The notes under the pieces are model-generated. The model did not search any database. It had not been told where the DNA came from and saw only the letters and a program-made list of their open reading frames with translations. Source: Parvibaculum sp046297875 (GTDB lineage: Bacteria; Pseudomonadota; Alphaproteobacteria; Parvibaculales; Parvibaculaceae). From it: a stretch of 64,000 bases of DNA. Below are positions 44,724 through 52,982 of this stretch, piece after piece. Made by a program: the position numbers and the translations under genes. Each line of letters starts with the position of its first letter. The first letter of the stretch is position 1. The stretch is from positions 1,116,001-1,180,000 of the forward strand of contig NZ_JBKBHD010000001.1 of NCBI RefSeq assembly GCF_046297875.1, in the 5' to 3' direction.

Positions 44724-44741
44724 GTATAGTCACGACTATAC
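44724..44741. promoter_or_regulatory. TetR operator 2
   Basis: A perfect inverted repeat: GTATAGT, spacer CACG, ACTATAC, with the same half-site as operator 1. It ends 15 bases before the ATG of the hydrolase-like gene, overlapping the region expected for that gene's leader and ribosome-binding site (AAGGGAG at 44742-44748). Confidence 0.8.
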
Positions 44742-44755
44742 AAGGGAGCGCCGTC

Positions 44756-45409
44756 ATGGCCCGGCTTGCGAAAAGGCTTAATCCACCCCATGAATTCGGC
44801 TGGTCGCTGCGGCAGCCTGAAAGCGCCGACGTCGTCCAGACGCAGCTCGGCGACGGGCGCCGCGAAATCCGCATCGATCATGCCCCGCTTCCCGGCATCA
44901 CAACCGAAATGCTCGGCTGGTGGTTCCAGCATTTCGACGGTGTCGCCGGGTATCGCGGCAAGAAGCTGCCGGCCTACCACCTGTGGCACCTGCGCGATCA
45001 TCTTTCCGTCAGTCCATCGCGCAATCGTGAGGGCCGCATCGCGCCGGGCTCGCGCCTGCATATCCGTGAAGTCTTCAATCGCGATCCGCGCTTCGAAACC
45101 GACGCCCATGTCGTCATTCACCGCTGGGACAATCGCGGCATCGGCTTTCACAAGCATGTGCTCGGCCATCGCGTGTTCGAGCTGGACCACGTCTTTACCG
45201 ACGATGCGGCGGGGCTCATCTATCGCAGTTGCCTTCGCGTCGGCGCCGCCTCCGGTCCCCTGGCCGGTCTCATCAATCGCCGTATCGTGCCGCGTCATTT
45301 TGGCGGCGCGACGGCGGAAGCATGGATCAGGCACAATGTCGAAGAGGTCGGCTGCTTCCCCGAATTCCTGCCCGAGCTCTTTGCCGCCAAGGCCATCGCT
45401 CCCCGCTAG
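44756..45409 (+). CDS. DAPG hydrolase (PhlG)-like protein
   Basis: A 217-residue soluble protein resembling the 2,4-diacetylphloroglucinol hydrolase PhlG family, zinc enzymes that cut carbon-carbon bonds in acylphloroglucinols. Candidate metal ligands are the histidines in YHLWHLRDH (about 74-82), E106 (REVFN) and the HNVEE motif near residue 195, matching the HxxxE pair of PhlG. It is shorter than PhlG. The substrate is unknown and need not be an acylphloroglucinol. The family call is from pattern recognition, not from a search. The gene is divergent from a TetR gene and its start is preceded by an operator palindrome and AAGGGAG. An SDR gene follows after 62 bases. Confidence 0.7.
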   Translation: MARLAKRLNPPHEFGWSLRQPESADVVQTQLGDGRREIRIDHAPLPGITTEMLGWWFQHFDGVAGYRGKKLPAYHLWHLRDHLSVSPSRNREGRIAPGSRLHIREVFNRDPRFETDAHVVIHRWDNRGIGFHKHVLGHRVFELDHVFTDDAAGLIYRSCLRVGAASGPLAGLINRRIVPRHFGGATAEAWIRHNVEEVGCFPEFLPELFAAKAIAPR

Positions 45410-45471
45410 GGTTGGCGTGCCGCATTTGCTAGTCTCCCCGCCAACAAACAATTCCAGGGGAGGGAGAGAGA

Positions 45472-46251
45472 ATGGAACCGGTCGTGAAACTCAGCCGTTC
45501 GATAGCGGGCAAGGTGGCGCTCGTCACCGGCGCGGCAAGCGGCATGGGCCGCGCCACCGCGCATGTCTTTGCGGGAGAGGGCGCCAAGGTCGCCGTCATC
45601 GATCTGAAGCAGGAGCGGGTCGATGCTGTCGTCGCCGAAATCAAGGCGGAAGGCGGCGAGGCGCATGGCTGGGCGCTTAATGTGGCGGATGGGGAAGGCA
45701 TCATCCGCGTGGTGAAAGAAGTCGAGGCGCGTTTCGGCGGGCTCGACATTCTTGTCAACAATGCAGGACTCGCGACCTTTCATGGCATCGGCGATGAGGG
45801 TTACGAGAAAACCTGGACGCTGGCGCTCGATGTCATGCTGACGGCGCATATGCGCTTCGTGCGCGCGGCGCTTCCCTCGCTCAGGAAATCGGGCGAGGGC
45901 CGCATCGTCAATATCGCCTCGACGGAAGGATTCGGCGCAACGCCGGGGAACTCGCCCTATGTCGCCGCAAAGCATGGCGTGATCGGTCTCACGCGCGCGC
46001 TCGCCGTCGAGCTTGGCCGCGAGGGTATCACTGTGAACTGCATCTGCCCCGGTCCTATTCGCACCGGCATCACGTCGGACATACCCGACGAGCACAAGGA
46101 AATCTTCGCCAAGCGCCGCGTGCCGCTCCGCCGCTATGGTTTCCCGGAGGAAGTCGCGCATGTGACCTTGAGCGTTGCGCTCCCCGCCTCGTCCTACCTC
46201 AATGGCGTCGCCATTCCGGTCGATGGCGGCATGCTCGTCAAGAACGCGTGA
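45472..46251 (+). CDS. Short-chain dehydrogenase/reductase
   Basis: A 259-residue classical SDR. The cofactor motif TGAASGMGRA is at about 19-28 and AVIDLK at about 41 (an acidic residue at the end of beta-2, favouring NAD(H)). The family NNAG motif is at about 93, and the catalytic Ser-Tyr-Lys includes SPYVAAKHG (Y and K four apart, about 163-167). The substrate is unknown. A long purine-rich Shine-Dalgarno sequence precedes the ATG. It follows the DAPG-hydrolase-like gene and may be expressed with it under the same TetR control. Its end overlaps the convergent flavoprotein gene by 14 bases. Confidence 0.92.
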   Translation: MEPVVKLSRSIAGKVALVTGAASGMGRATAHVFAGEGAKVAVIDLKQERVDAVVAEIKAEGGEAHGWALNVADGEGIIRVVKEVEARFGGLDILVNNAGLATFHGIGDEGYEKTWTLALDVMLTAHMRFVRAALPSLRKSGEGRIVNIASTEGFGATPGNSPYVAAKHGVIGLTRALAVELGREGITVNCICPGPIRTGITSDIPDEHKEIFAKRRVPLRRYGFPEEVAHVTLSVALPASSYLNGVAIPVDGGMLVKNA

Positions 46252-47473
46252 GATAGCGTACCGCACCGTCGCCGGCGGCGCGGCCTGTGGCGAGGCAGGC
46301 GGTCAGCAGATAACCGCCTGTCGGCGCTTCCCAGTCGAGCATTTCGCCTGCTGCGAAAGTGCCGGGCAATTTTCTCAGCATGAAGTCCACTTCGAGTTCG
46401 TTGAGCGCAATGCCACCTGCGCTGCTGATCGCCTCCGCGATCGGCCGCGGGCGGAGAAGCCTCAGTTCCAGATGCTTGACTGCATGGGCGAGCGCAGCCG
46501 GATCGGCGAAAACGTCGGGCGATGCACACTCGCGCAGCAGCGCCGCTTTCACGCCGTCGATGCCCGCCTTCTTTCGCAGATGGTTTGCGAGCGATGCCTT
46601 GCCGCGCGGGATTGAAATCTCGCGGGCAAGCCGTTCCTCGCTGCGGTCCGGCGCGAGGTCAAGCGTCAGCCGCGCCTCGCCTTGCATTTCAATCTCGTCG
46701 CGCAGGCTCGCCGACAGCGCATATATGGCGCTGCCCTCGACGCCGCTTTCCGTCACCACGAAATCGCCTTTCACGCTGTCGCCGCCATGCGTCAGCGCGA
46801 CGGACTTTACCGGCGCGCCGGCGAAGCGTTCCTTCATCAGCGCGCTCCAGCCGGCGTCGAAGCCGCAATTCGCCGCGCGGAGCGGCGTAATCTCGATGCC
46901 GCGCGCTTCAAGCAATGGCACCCAGCCGCCATCTGAACCAAGCCGCGGCCAGCTCGCGCCGCCAAGGGCGAGGATCGTTGCCGCCGCCTCAATTCTCCGT
47001 TCGCCGTCGGGCGTGTCGAACCAGAGCGCGCCGCCTTCCGTCCAGCCGGTCCAATTGTGGCGCGGATGAAAAACAACGCCGCCTCCCCGCAGCCTTGCGA
47101 GCCAAGCGCGCAACAAGGGCGATGCCTTCATCGCGCGGGGGAAGATGCGGCCGGAGCTTCCCTCGAATGTCTCGATGCCGAGTTCCGCCGCCCATTGGCG
47201 GATCGCCTCCGGCGTAAAGCCTCGCAGCGTGGGTTCCAGCCGCGCCCGCGCCGCGCCGAAGCGCGTCAGGAATGTCTCAATGGCTTCGCCATGCGTGATG
47301 TTGAGGCCGCTTTTTCCCGCCAGCAGGAATTTCCGGCCAAGCGAGGGCATGGCGTCGAAGACATGAACTTCCGCCACGGTGCAAAGCCGCTCCGCCGCCG
47401 CAAGGCCTGCCGGGCCGCCGCCGATGATGGCGGCGATGGGCCGCGCTGCCGATTTTTCCGAAGCGATGTTCAC
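46238..47473 (-). CDS. HI0933/BaiN-like flavoprotein (TIGR03862 type)
   Basis: A 411-residue FAD-binding protein. The Rossmann dinucleotide motif GGGPAGLAAAERL is at about 18-30, followed by LGRKFLLAGKSGLNITHGE, which is characteristic of the HI0933-like/TIGR03862 group of NAD(P)/FAD oxidoreductases. The C-terminus holds the FAD-binding signature GEMLDWEAPTGGYLLTACLATGRAAG. The start codon is GTG at 47473. The physiological substrate of this family is unknown. It is divergent from, and slightly separated from, the UPF0178 gene, and convergent with the SDR gene. Confidence 0.92.
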   Translation of the reverse strand: MNIASEKSAARPIAAIIGGGPAGLAAAERLCTVAEVHVFDAMPSLGRKFLLAGKSGLNITHGEAIETFLTRFGAARARLEPTLRGFTPEAIRQWAAELGIETFEGSSGRIFPRAMKASPLLRAWLARLRGGGVVFHPRHNWTGWTEGGALWFDTPDGERRIEAAATILALGGASWPRLGSDGGWVPLLEARGIEITPLRAANCGFDAGWSALMKERFAGAPVKSVALTHGGDSVKGDFVVTESGVEGSAIYALSASLRDEIEMQGEARLTLDLAPDRSEERLAREISIPRGKASLANHLRKKAGIDGVKAALLRECASPDVFADPAALAHAVKHLELRLLRPRPIAEAISSAGGIALNELEVDFMLRKLPGTFAAGEMLDWEAPTGGYLLTACLATGRAAGDGAVRYLTRS

Positions 47474-47528
47474 GCCGCGAAGCTATCATCGCGGCCGTGC
47501 GAAAGCAGCAAACGAGTCGAAAAACCCG

Positions 47529-47990
47529 ATGACCGAAATCTATGTCGATGCCGACGCCTGCCCCGTGAAGGAGGAGGCGATCCGTGTTGCCGAGCGGCAT
47601 CAGCTCGTCATTCACATCGTCAGCAATGGGGGGCTCCGCCCGTCCCGCCATCCGCTTGTCCGCATGGTCACGGTTGCCGAAGGGGCGGATGCGGCGGATG
47701 ACTGGATTGCGGAACGCGCCGGTGCGGGCGACATCGTCATCACGGGCGACATTCCGCTCGCCTCGCGCGTGCTGCCGAACGGCGCTGCCGCGCTCGGTCA
47801 CGATGGGCGGCCCTTCACGAAAGACAGTATCGGCATGGCGCTTGCCATGCGCGACCTGATGCGGGAACTGCGCGAGACGGGTCAGTCAAAGGGCGGCGGG
47901 CCTGCCTTCTCCAAGGCGGATCGCTCGCGTTTCCTCAGCGCGCTCGAGGCGGCGGTGCAGGCCGCGCTCAGGCTGGACCGTGAGCCTTGA
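47529..47990 (+). CDS. UPF0178 (YaiI/YqxD) family protein
   Basis: A 153-residue conserved protein. The family signature DADACPVKEEAIRVAERH is at residues 6-23 and DWIAERAGAGDIVITGDIPLASRVLPNGA follows (about 55-84); the spaced aspartates recall PIN-type nuclease folds. The function is not established. The true start is the ATG at 47529; the frame is open further upstream inside the antisense flavoprotein gene without family similarity. The 3' end overlaps the convergent msrB gene by 23 bases. Confidence 0.92.
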   Translation: MTEIYVDADACPVKEEAIRVAERHQLVIHIVSNGGLRPSRHPLVRMVTVAEGADAADDWIAERAGAGDIVITGDIPLASRVLPNGAAALGHDGRPFTKDSIGMALAMRDLMRELRETGQSKGGGPAFSKADRSRFLSALEAAVQAALRLDREP

Positions 47991-48468
47991 AGGTCAACGC
48001 CACGCCATTCATGCAGTAGCGCAGGCCCGTCGGTGGCGGACCATCCTCGAAGACGTGCCCGAGATGCCCGCCGCAGCGCCGGCAATGAACTTCCGTGCGG
48101 ACCATGAAGAAGTTGCGGTCCTCGCGCGTGCCGACCGTGTCTGGAATGACGTCCCAGAAACTCGGCCAGCCGGTGCGGCTGTCGTATTTCATATGCGAGG
48201 TGAAAAGCGGCAGGTCGCAGCCCGCACAGTGATACATGCCCATGCGCTTTTCGCGGTCGAGCGGGCTGGAGCGTGGCCGCTCCGTGCCGTGCTGGCGCAG
48301 CACATAATATTGCTCGGGCGTGAGCAATGCTTTCCATTCGGCATCGCTTTTCACGATCTCGAAGGCATCCTCCGCCGCGTCCGCCTTGCCGCCGCGCAGC
48401 GTCAGGCCCGCCGAAGCAAGAAGTCCCGCAAGTGCAGCACTACCCAGAAATCTCCGCCGTGACATCAT
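47968..48468 (-). CDS. msrB: Exported peptide methionine (R)-S-oxide reductase
   Basis: A 166-residue MsrB with an N-terminal Tat-like signal (SRRRFLGSAALAG), so it is exported, unlike most cytosolic MsrB proteins. The zinc-binding CxxC pairs (CAGCD, CRRCG) and the catalytic cysteine in RYCMNGVALTF near the C-terminus are present. Two adjacent ATGs (48468 and 48465) follow AGGAGG; either may be used. The gene starts 11 bases after the msrA stop, so the two form an operon for repair of oxidised periplasmic proteins. Confidence 0.93.
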   Translation of the reverse strand: MMSRRRFLGSAALAGLLASAGLTLRGGKADAAEDAFEIVKSDAEWKALLTPEQYYVLRQHGTERPRSSPLDREKRMGMYHCAGCDLPLFTSHMKYDSRTGWPSFWDVIPDTVGTREDRNFFMVRTEVHCRRCGGHLGHVFEDGPPPTGLRYCMNGVALTFKAHGPA

Positions 48469-48478
48469 GTGGTCCTCC

Positions 48479-49090
48479 TCAGAGCCCGCCTGCCTCGTCG
48501 CCCCAGATCTGCTTGAGCCGCGCATCCCGGCCGCAGCTCCAGCGGTAATAGGCATAGCGGTTCGGGTTCTTCAGATAATAGTCCTGATGATATTCCTCCG
48601 CCGCATAGAAGGGCGCGGCGTCGAGAATTTCGGTCACGATCGGCCTCGTGAAGCGGCCCGTTGCCTCCAGATCGGCCTTCGATTTTTCCGCCGCCTGGCG
48701 CTGCGCCTCGTCCTGCGGAAAGATGGCGCTGCGATATTGCGCGCCCTCGTCGCAGAACTGCGCGTTCCTGCGGATCGGGTCGATGTTCCGCCAGAAGACG
48801 TAGAGCAGCTTCTCGTAGGAAACCTTTTCCGGATCATAGACGATCTTTACGGCCTCGATATGGCCGGTCGTTCCCGCCGAAACGTCCTTGTAGCTCGGGT
48901 TCGGCACATGCCCGCCCGTATAGCCCGAGGTGGTGCTGATCACGCCTTCGGTCTTGTCATAGGGCGGTTCCATGCACCAGAAGCAGCCGCCCGCAAAAAT
49001 CGCAACGGCTTCGTCCGCTCGCGCCGGTGCCGCGGCGAGGATTGCCGAAAGTGTCATGCCGATCATGGCGGCGAGGATGGTCTGCTTCAC
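48479..49090 (-). CDS. msrA: Exported peptide methionine (S)-S-oxide reductase
   Basis: A 203-residue MsrA with an N-terminal signal peptide (about 1-25, ending AAAPARA). The catalytic motif GCFWCME is at about 35-41, and YTGGHVPNPSYKDVSAGTTGHIEAV follows. The start codon is GTG at 49090, with AGGGAGC upstream. Paired with the exported MsrB downstream, it restores both diastereomers of methionine sulfoxide outside the cytoplasm. The exported pair suggests exposure to oxidants. Confidence 0.93.
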   Translation of the reverse strand: MKQTILAAMIGMTLSAILAAAPARADEAVAIFAGGCFWCMEPPYDKTEGVISTTSGYTGGHVPNPSYKDVSAGTTGHIEAVKIVYDPEKVSYEKLLYVFWRNIDPIRRNAQFCDEGAQYRSAIFPQDEAQRQAAEKSKADLEATGRFTRPIVTEILDAAPFYAAEEYHQDYYLKNPNRYAYYRWSCGRDARLKQIWGDEAGGL

Positions 49091-49258
49091 GTTGCTGCTC
49101 CCTGACTATTCCACCTCCTAATCTAGGGCGGCGCGTTCCCGATTTCCCATCACTTCGCCTTCACGGTTCCGAGACCGGACGGTTGCCATTCCCACATGGA
49201 CGTCATGGTCTTTGAGGTCTAGCATCGTGCTGCATGGCGGGCTCTGGGAGGAGCGGGT

Positions 49259-50056
49259 ATGAGCGTATCGGCGGAAAACGGCGAAGCGGACGGCAGGGCG
49301 CAGGGCATGCCGGTGATCCGCAAGATCAGGGCGGACCAGCCCTGGCGGTGGCTCGAGGCGGGCTGGGCGGATTTCCGCCGTATCCCTGCAATCAGCCTCA
49401 CCTATGGCATTGCCTTTCTGGCCGCCTCGCTCGCACTTGCCGCCGTTCTCTTCCTGACGGGTTTCAGCGCGCTGCTGCCGGTTTTCGGCGCGGGCTTCCT
49501 GCTGGTCGGGCCGCTGCTCGCGGTCGGTCTCTACGAAGCGAGCCGGCGGCTCGAAGCCGGGCTCCCGGTTCACCTCAAGGATGTGGTTTTCGTTTCGAGC
49601 CGCAATCTCTCGCAGCTCGCGCTGGTCGGCGGGATGCTCGCAGGTGCCTTCATCATCTGGCTCAGGCTTGCGGGCTGGATTTCGGCGGCGTTTTTCGGCC
49701 CGGTCGGCATTCCACCGCTCTCCGAATTCGTGCCGACGCTGCTGCTCACGCCGCGCGGCCTCGCCATGCTCGCCATCGGTACGGCGGTCGGTGGCGTCAT
49801 CGCCTTTGCGGTCTTTGCGATTTCGGCGATTTCGGTGCCGCTTCTTCTTGCCCGCGATATCGACGCGGTAACGGCCGTCATCGCCAGTGTGCGTGCCGTG
49901 CGGGAAAATTTCTGGGCCATGCTGCTCTGGGGCTGGATCGTCGCGCTGCTCACCGCGCTTGGCATCGCAACCTGGTTTCTGGGCCTTGCGGTCATCTTCC
50001 CGCTGCTCGGCCATGCGACATGGCATGCGCAGCGCGCGCTGGTGGGCGACGCCTAG
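49259..50056 (+). CDS. DUF2189 family membrane protein
   Basis: A 265-residue inner-membrane protein of the DUF2189 family, with about six hydrophobic helices (about 50-70, 73-92, 120-140, 160-185, 190-210, 225-255). The cytoplasmic N-terminus carries IRKIRADQPWRWLEAGWADFRRIP, the family start. No catalytic or transport motif is known. A strong GGGAGGAG precedes the ATG. It converges on the cbb3 assembly genes with 2 bases between stops; members are often near cytochrome oxidase genes, so a link to respiration is possible but unproven. Confidence 0.85.
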   Translation: MSVSAENGEADGRAQGMPVIRKIRADQPWRWLEAGWADFRRIPAISLTYGIAFLAASLALAAVLFLTGFSALLPVFGAGFLLVGPLLAVGLYEASRRLEAGLPVHLKDVVFVSSRNLSQLALVGGMLAGAFIIWLRLAGWISAAFFGPVGIPPLSEFVPTLLLTPRGLAMLAIGTAVGGVIAFAVFAISAISVPLLLARDIDAVTAVIASVRAVRENFWAMLLWGWIVALLTALGIATWFLGLAVIFPLLGHATWHAQRALVGDA

Positions 50057-50058
50057 TC

Positions 50059-50241
50059 TTATGTGCGGTCCGGCGCGCTATCCGGCGTATCGCTTTCCGG
50101 CTTCTCGTCATCATAGAGAATGCGCTCTGCCGCACCTTCGAGGTCGTCATACTGGCCGCTCCGGAGCGACCACATGAAAGCGGCGAGCCCAAGCCCGCCA
50201 AGCAAAAGCGCTGCGGGCACGAGATAGACGAGGATGCTCAT
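50059..50241 (-). CDS. ccoS: cbb3-type oxidase assembly protein CcoS
   Basis: A 60-residue protein with one N-terminal transmembrane helix (MSILVYLVPAALLLGGLG...) and the family segment WSLRSGQYDDLEGAAERILYDDE. It is needed to insert heme and copper into the cbb3 catalytic subunit. The ATG overlaps the ccoI stop (ATGA), so it is the last gene of ccoGHIS. Confidence 0.93.
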   Translation of the reverse strand: MSILVYLVPAALLLGGLGLAAFMWSLRSGQYDDLEGAAERILYDDEKPESDTPDSAPDRT

Positions 50242-52448
50242 TGCGCCTCCTTTGCCTTCCGGTTGAGCCGCAGGGAATTCACGATCACGATGATCGACGA
50301 TGACGACATGGCAATGGCGGCAACAAGCGGCGTCACATAGCCCGCCACGGCAAGCGGCACCGCGAACATGTTGTAGCCGATGGCAAGCGCGAAATTCTGG
50401 AACACGAGGCGCTGCGACTGGCGCGCCACATCCACCGTCTCGACCACCGGATCGAGTTTCGCCCCCTGGAAAATGAAATCGGCCGCCGTCTGGCTCACAT
50501 CCGCCGCATCCGCCGGCGAGATCGAGACATGCGCCGCGCGAAGCGCCGGGGCATCGTTCAGCCCGTCGCCGATCATCACGACCTTGCGGCCTTTTGCCGC
50601 CAGTTCTTCGAGCCGCGCAATCTTCGCGTCGGGCCGCGCTGCTGCGCGCCATTCATCGAGGCCAAGTTCGCCTGCGAGTTTCCGCACTGCGGGTTCGCGG
50701 TCGCCGGAGAGAAGTTCGACGGCAAAGCCCCGCGCCTTCAGGGCCGCAATCGCACCCCGCGCGCCGGGCCTGACCGTGTCCTCGAAGCGGAAGCAGACAG
50801 GCGCCGCGCCGCCGCGCCTCAGCCAGAGTTCCGAGCCGCCATGCGCTGCACTTGCCTCCGCATCGGCAAAGCCTGCATTGCCGAGGCGCACTGGCTCGCC
50901 TTCGAGCATGGCCTCCATGCCCATGCCCGGCACTTCCCGAATGTCGTCCAGCTTCGGCAGTGCATGGCCCTTGCCCTTCGCCGCGAGTGCCAGCGCCAGC
51001 GGGTGGCGGCTCGCCGCGGCGAGTGCTGCGCCCAGGCCCATATCGGCGCCTGCAATCTCATCACCGTTCACCAGATGCGGGCGGCCAAGTGTCAGCGTGC
51101 CCGTCTTGTCGAAGACGATGGTGTCGGCCTGGGCGAGCCTTTCAAGTCCGTCCGCTGCCTTCACGAGCACGCCCTGCCGCGTCAGGCGCCCTGTGGCGAC
51201 GACCTGCACCACAGGCACGGCAAGGCCGAGCGCGCAGGGGCAGGTGATGATGAGAACGGCAATGGCGTTGGTCAGCGCCGTTTCCCAATGGGCGCCAAGC
51301 GCAAACCAGAGCGCGAGCGTCGCCGCCGCCATGACATGAACGGCAGGCGAATAGAAGCGCGCCGCGCGGTCGGCGATGCGGACATAGCGCGCGCGGCCCT
51401 GTTCGGCTGCTTCCATCAGACGGACGATTTCCGAGAGCAGCGATTCATCGTCGCGCTTCGTCACGCGCACGGTCAGCGGTGCGCCGATATTGAGCGTGCC
51501 GGCAAAGACGTTCATCCCCGGTTCCACGCGCTCGGGCGTACTTTCGCCGGTGACGAGGCTCGTGTCGATGTCGCTCAGGCCGGACATGACTTCGCCGTCG
51601 GCCGGCACGCGGGCCCCCGCCGCCACCAGCACTTTCATGCCGGGCTCGAGGCTTTCCACCGCGACGGAGCGTTGTGTGCCATCCGGTGCGATCAGCGTTG
51701 CCGCCGTCGCGCGCAGCCCGAGCAGGTTTTCCGCCGCCGAACAGGCTTTCGCGCGCGCCTGCACGTCGAGATAACGGCCGATCAGCAGGAAGAAGAGCAG
51801 CGTCACGCTGGCATCGAAATAGACATGCCGCGCATTCACGATCGTCTGCACAAGGCTCATCGTGGTGGCGAGGATGACCGCAAGTGCGATCGGCACATCC
51901 ATGTTCATCTGCTTGGAGCGAAGTGCCTTCAGCGCCGAGCGGAAGAAGGGCTGGCCGGCATAGGCGACGGCGGGCAGCGCGATCAGCGCCGACACCCAAT
52001 GGAAAAAGGCGCGCGTCGTCTCGTCCATATCGGTGACGAGGCCCCACCAGACCGACACCGAGACGAGCATGACATTGGCGGCGGCAAATCCCGCGACGCC
52101 GAGCGAGCGCAAGAGAAAGCGGGTTTCGTTCTCGTCGAAAGTGCCGACGAGTTTCGGATCGAAGGGAACGGCTGTGAAGCCGGTGTCGGCGAGCACGCGT
52201 ACAACGCGCGCAGCGCGCAGCCGCGCCGGGTCCCAGCGAACAGCAACGCGCTTCGTGGAGAGGTTCGCGCGGGCATGGGTCACGCCTTCGAGTTTGTTCA
52301 GTGCCCCTTCGACCTTGCGGAGGCAGCCCGCGCAATGCATGCCAGCGACCACAAGGTCGAGCCGCGCTTCGCCGCTTGCCGTCTTGCGCACGAAAAGGTC
52401 GGGGTCTATGCCTGCGCGTTCCTGCAAGCCTGCCGCAAGCTCGGTCAT
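50238..52448 (-). CDS. ccoI: Copper-translocating P-type ATPase CcoI/FixI
   Basis: A 736-residue heavy-metal P1B-type ATPase supplying copper for the binuclear centre of cbb3 oxidase. An N-terminal metal-binding HMA domain contains GMHCAGCLRKVEG (about 37-49). The membrane region includes the ion-binding CPC motif in ITCPCALGLAVPV (about 398-410). The phosphorylation site DKTGTLTLG and hinge GDGLNDAPAL follow. The length and position inside ccoGHIS distinguish it from general copper exporters. It overlaps ccoS by four bases and ccoH precedes it by 6 bases. Confidence 0.95.
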   Translation of the reverse strand: MTELAAGLQERAGIDPDLFVRKTASGEARLDLVVAGMHCAGCLRKVEGALNKLEGVTHARANLSTKRVAVRWDPARLRAARVVRVLADTGFTAVPFDPKLVGTFDENETRFLLRSLGVAGFAAANVMLVSVSVWWGLVTDMDETTRAFFHWVSALIALPAVAYAGQPFFRSALKALRSKQMNMDVPIALAVILATTMSLVQTIVNARHVYFDASVTLLFFLLIGRYLDVQARAKACSAAENLLGLRATAATLIAPDGTQRSVAVESLEPGMKVLVAAGARVPADGEVMSGLSDIDTSLVTGESTPERVEPGMNVFAGTLNIGAPLTVRVTKRDDESLLSEIVRLMEAAEQGRARYVRIADRAARFYSPAVHVMAAATLALWFALGAHWETALTNAIAVLIITCPCALGLAVPVVQVVATGRLTRQGVLVKAADGLERLAQADTIVFDKTGTLTLGRPHLVNGDEIAGADMGLGAALAAASRHPLALALAAKGKGHALPKLDDIREVPGMGMEAMLEGEPVRLGNAGFADAEASAAHGGSELWLRRGGAAPVCFRFEDTVRPGARGAIAALKARGFAVELLSGDREPAVRKLAGELGLDEWRAAARPDAKIARLEELAAKGRKVVMIGDGLNDAPALRAAHVSISPADAADVSQTAADFIFQGAKLDPVVETVDVARQSQRLVFQNFALAIGYNMFAVPLAVAGYVTPLVAAIAMSSSSIIVIVNSLRLNRKAKEAQ

Positions 52449-52454
52449 GGTGCC

Positions 52455-52982
52455 TCAGTCGCGCAAGACGATGCGCTGTTCCTGCACGAAAGTTTCGCCG
52501 TTCGCGCCTTCGGCGGCAATGCGAACGAGCCAGTTGCCGGGATGGGCAAGGTCGAAATCGGCTTCATAGATGCCGGGAGACACTTCACGCAGCATCGCGT
52601 CCTGATCGGCGCCCGCCGCGACGGGCCGCCAGAAAGTGCCATGCACGGAAAGGTCCTGAACGGGCTTGCCGTCCGCATCGCGGAAGTCGATGGCGAGCCT
52701 TGTGCGGTGGCCTTCGCCCGGCAGCGCCGTGGTGGAGAGCGCCGTTCGCCAGCCAAGCTCGCGCTGCTCGTCCATGCGCTCAAGCAGATGGTTGTAGGCG
52801 CGGCCCTTCTGATAGGCGCCTTCGGTCTCGATGCCGTCGAAGGTCGAGAGCGCGCCATAAACCATATAGCCGTTCACGGCAAAGACGATGCCGAAGAACA
52901 GCACGAAACCTGCCAGCACATGCCGTCCCGTGATCGGCCCGAAGCGAGTGGACGGGCGGAAGTCGCTATTGTTGGCGGTCAT
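52455..52982 (-). CDS. ccoH: FixH/CcoH family protein
   Basis: A 175-residue assembly factor with one membrane helix (about 18-42; GRHVLAGFVLFFGIVFAVNGYMVY) and a periplasmic beta-rich domain ending in GETFVQEQRIVLRD. It associates with the cbb3 oxidase during assembly. Its start overlaps the ccoG stop (ATGA) and its end is 6 bases from ccoI. Confidence 0.92.
   Translation of the reverse strand: MTANNSDFRPSTRFGPITGRHVLAGFVLFFGIVFAVNGYMVYGALSTFDGIETEGAYQKGRAYNHLLERMDEQRELGWRTALSTTALPGEGHRTRLAIDFRDADGKPVQDLSVHGTFWRPVAAGADQDAMLREVSPGIYEADFDLAHPGNWLVRIAAEGANGETFVQEQRIVLRD

Noticed and set aside
44666..45451. Extension of the TetR gene upstream to 45451
   Set aside because: The extra 260 codons are antisense to the DAPG-hydrolase-like gene and run through both operator palindromes; the ATG at 44665 gives a standard TetR protein.
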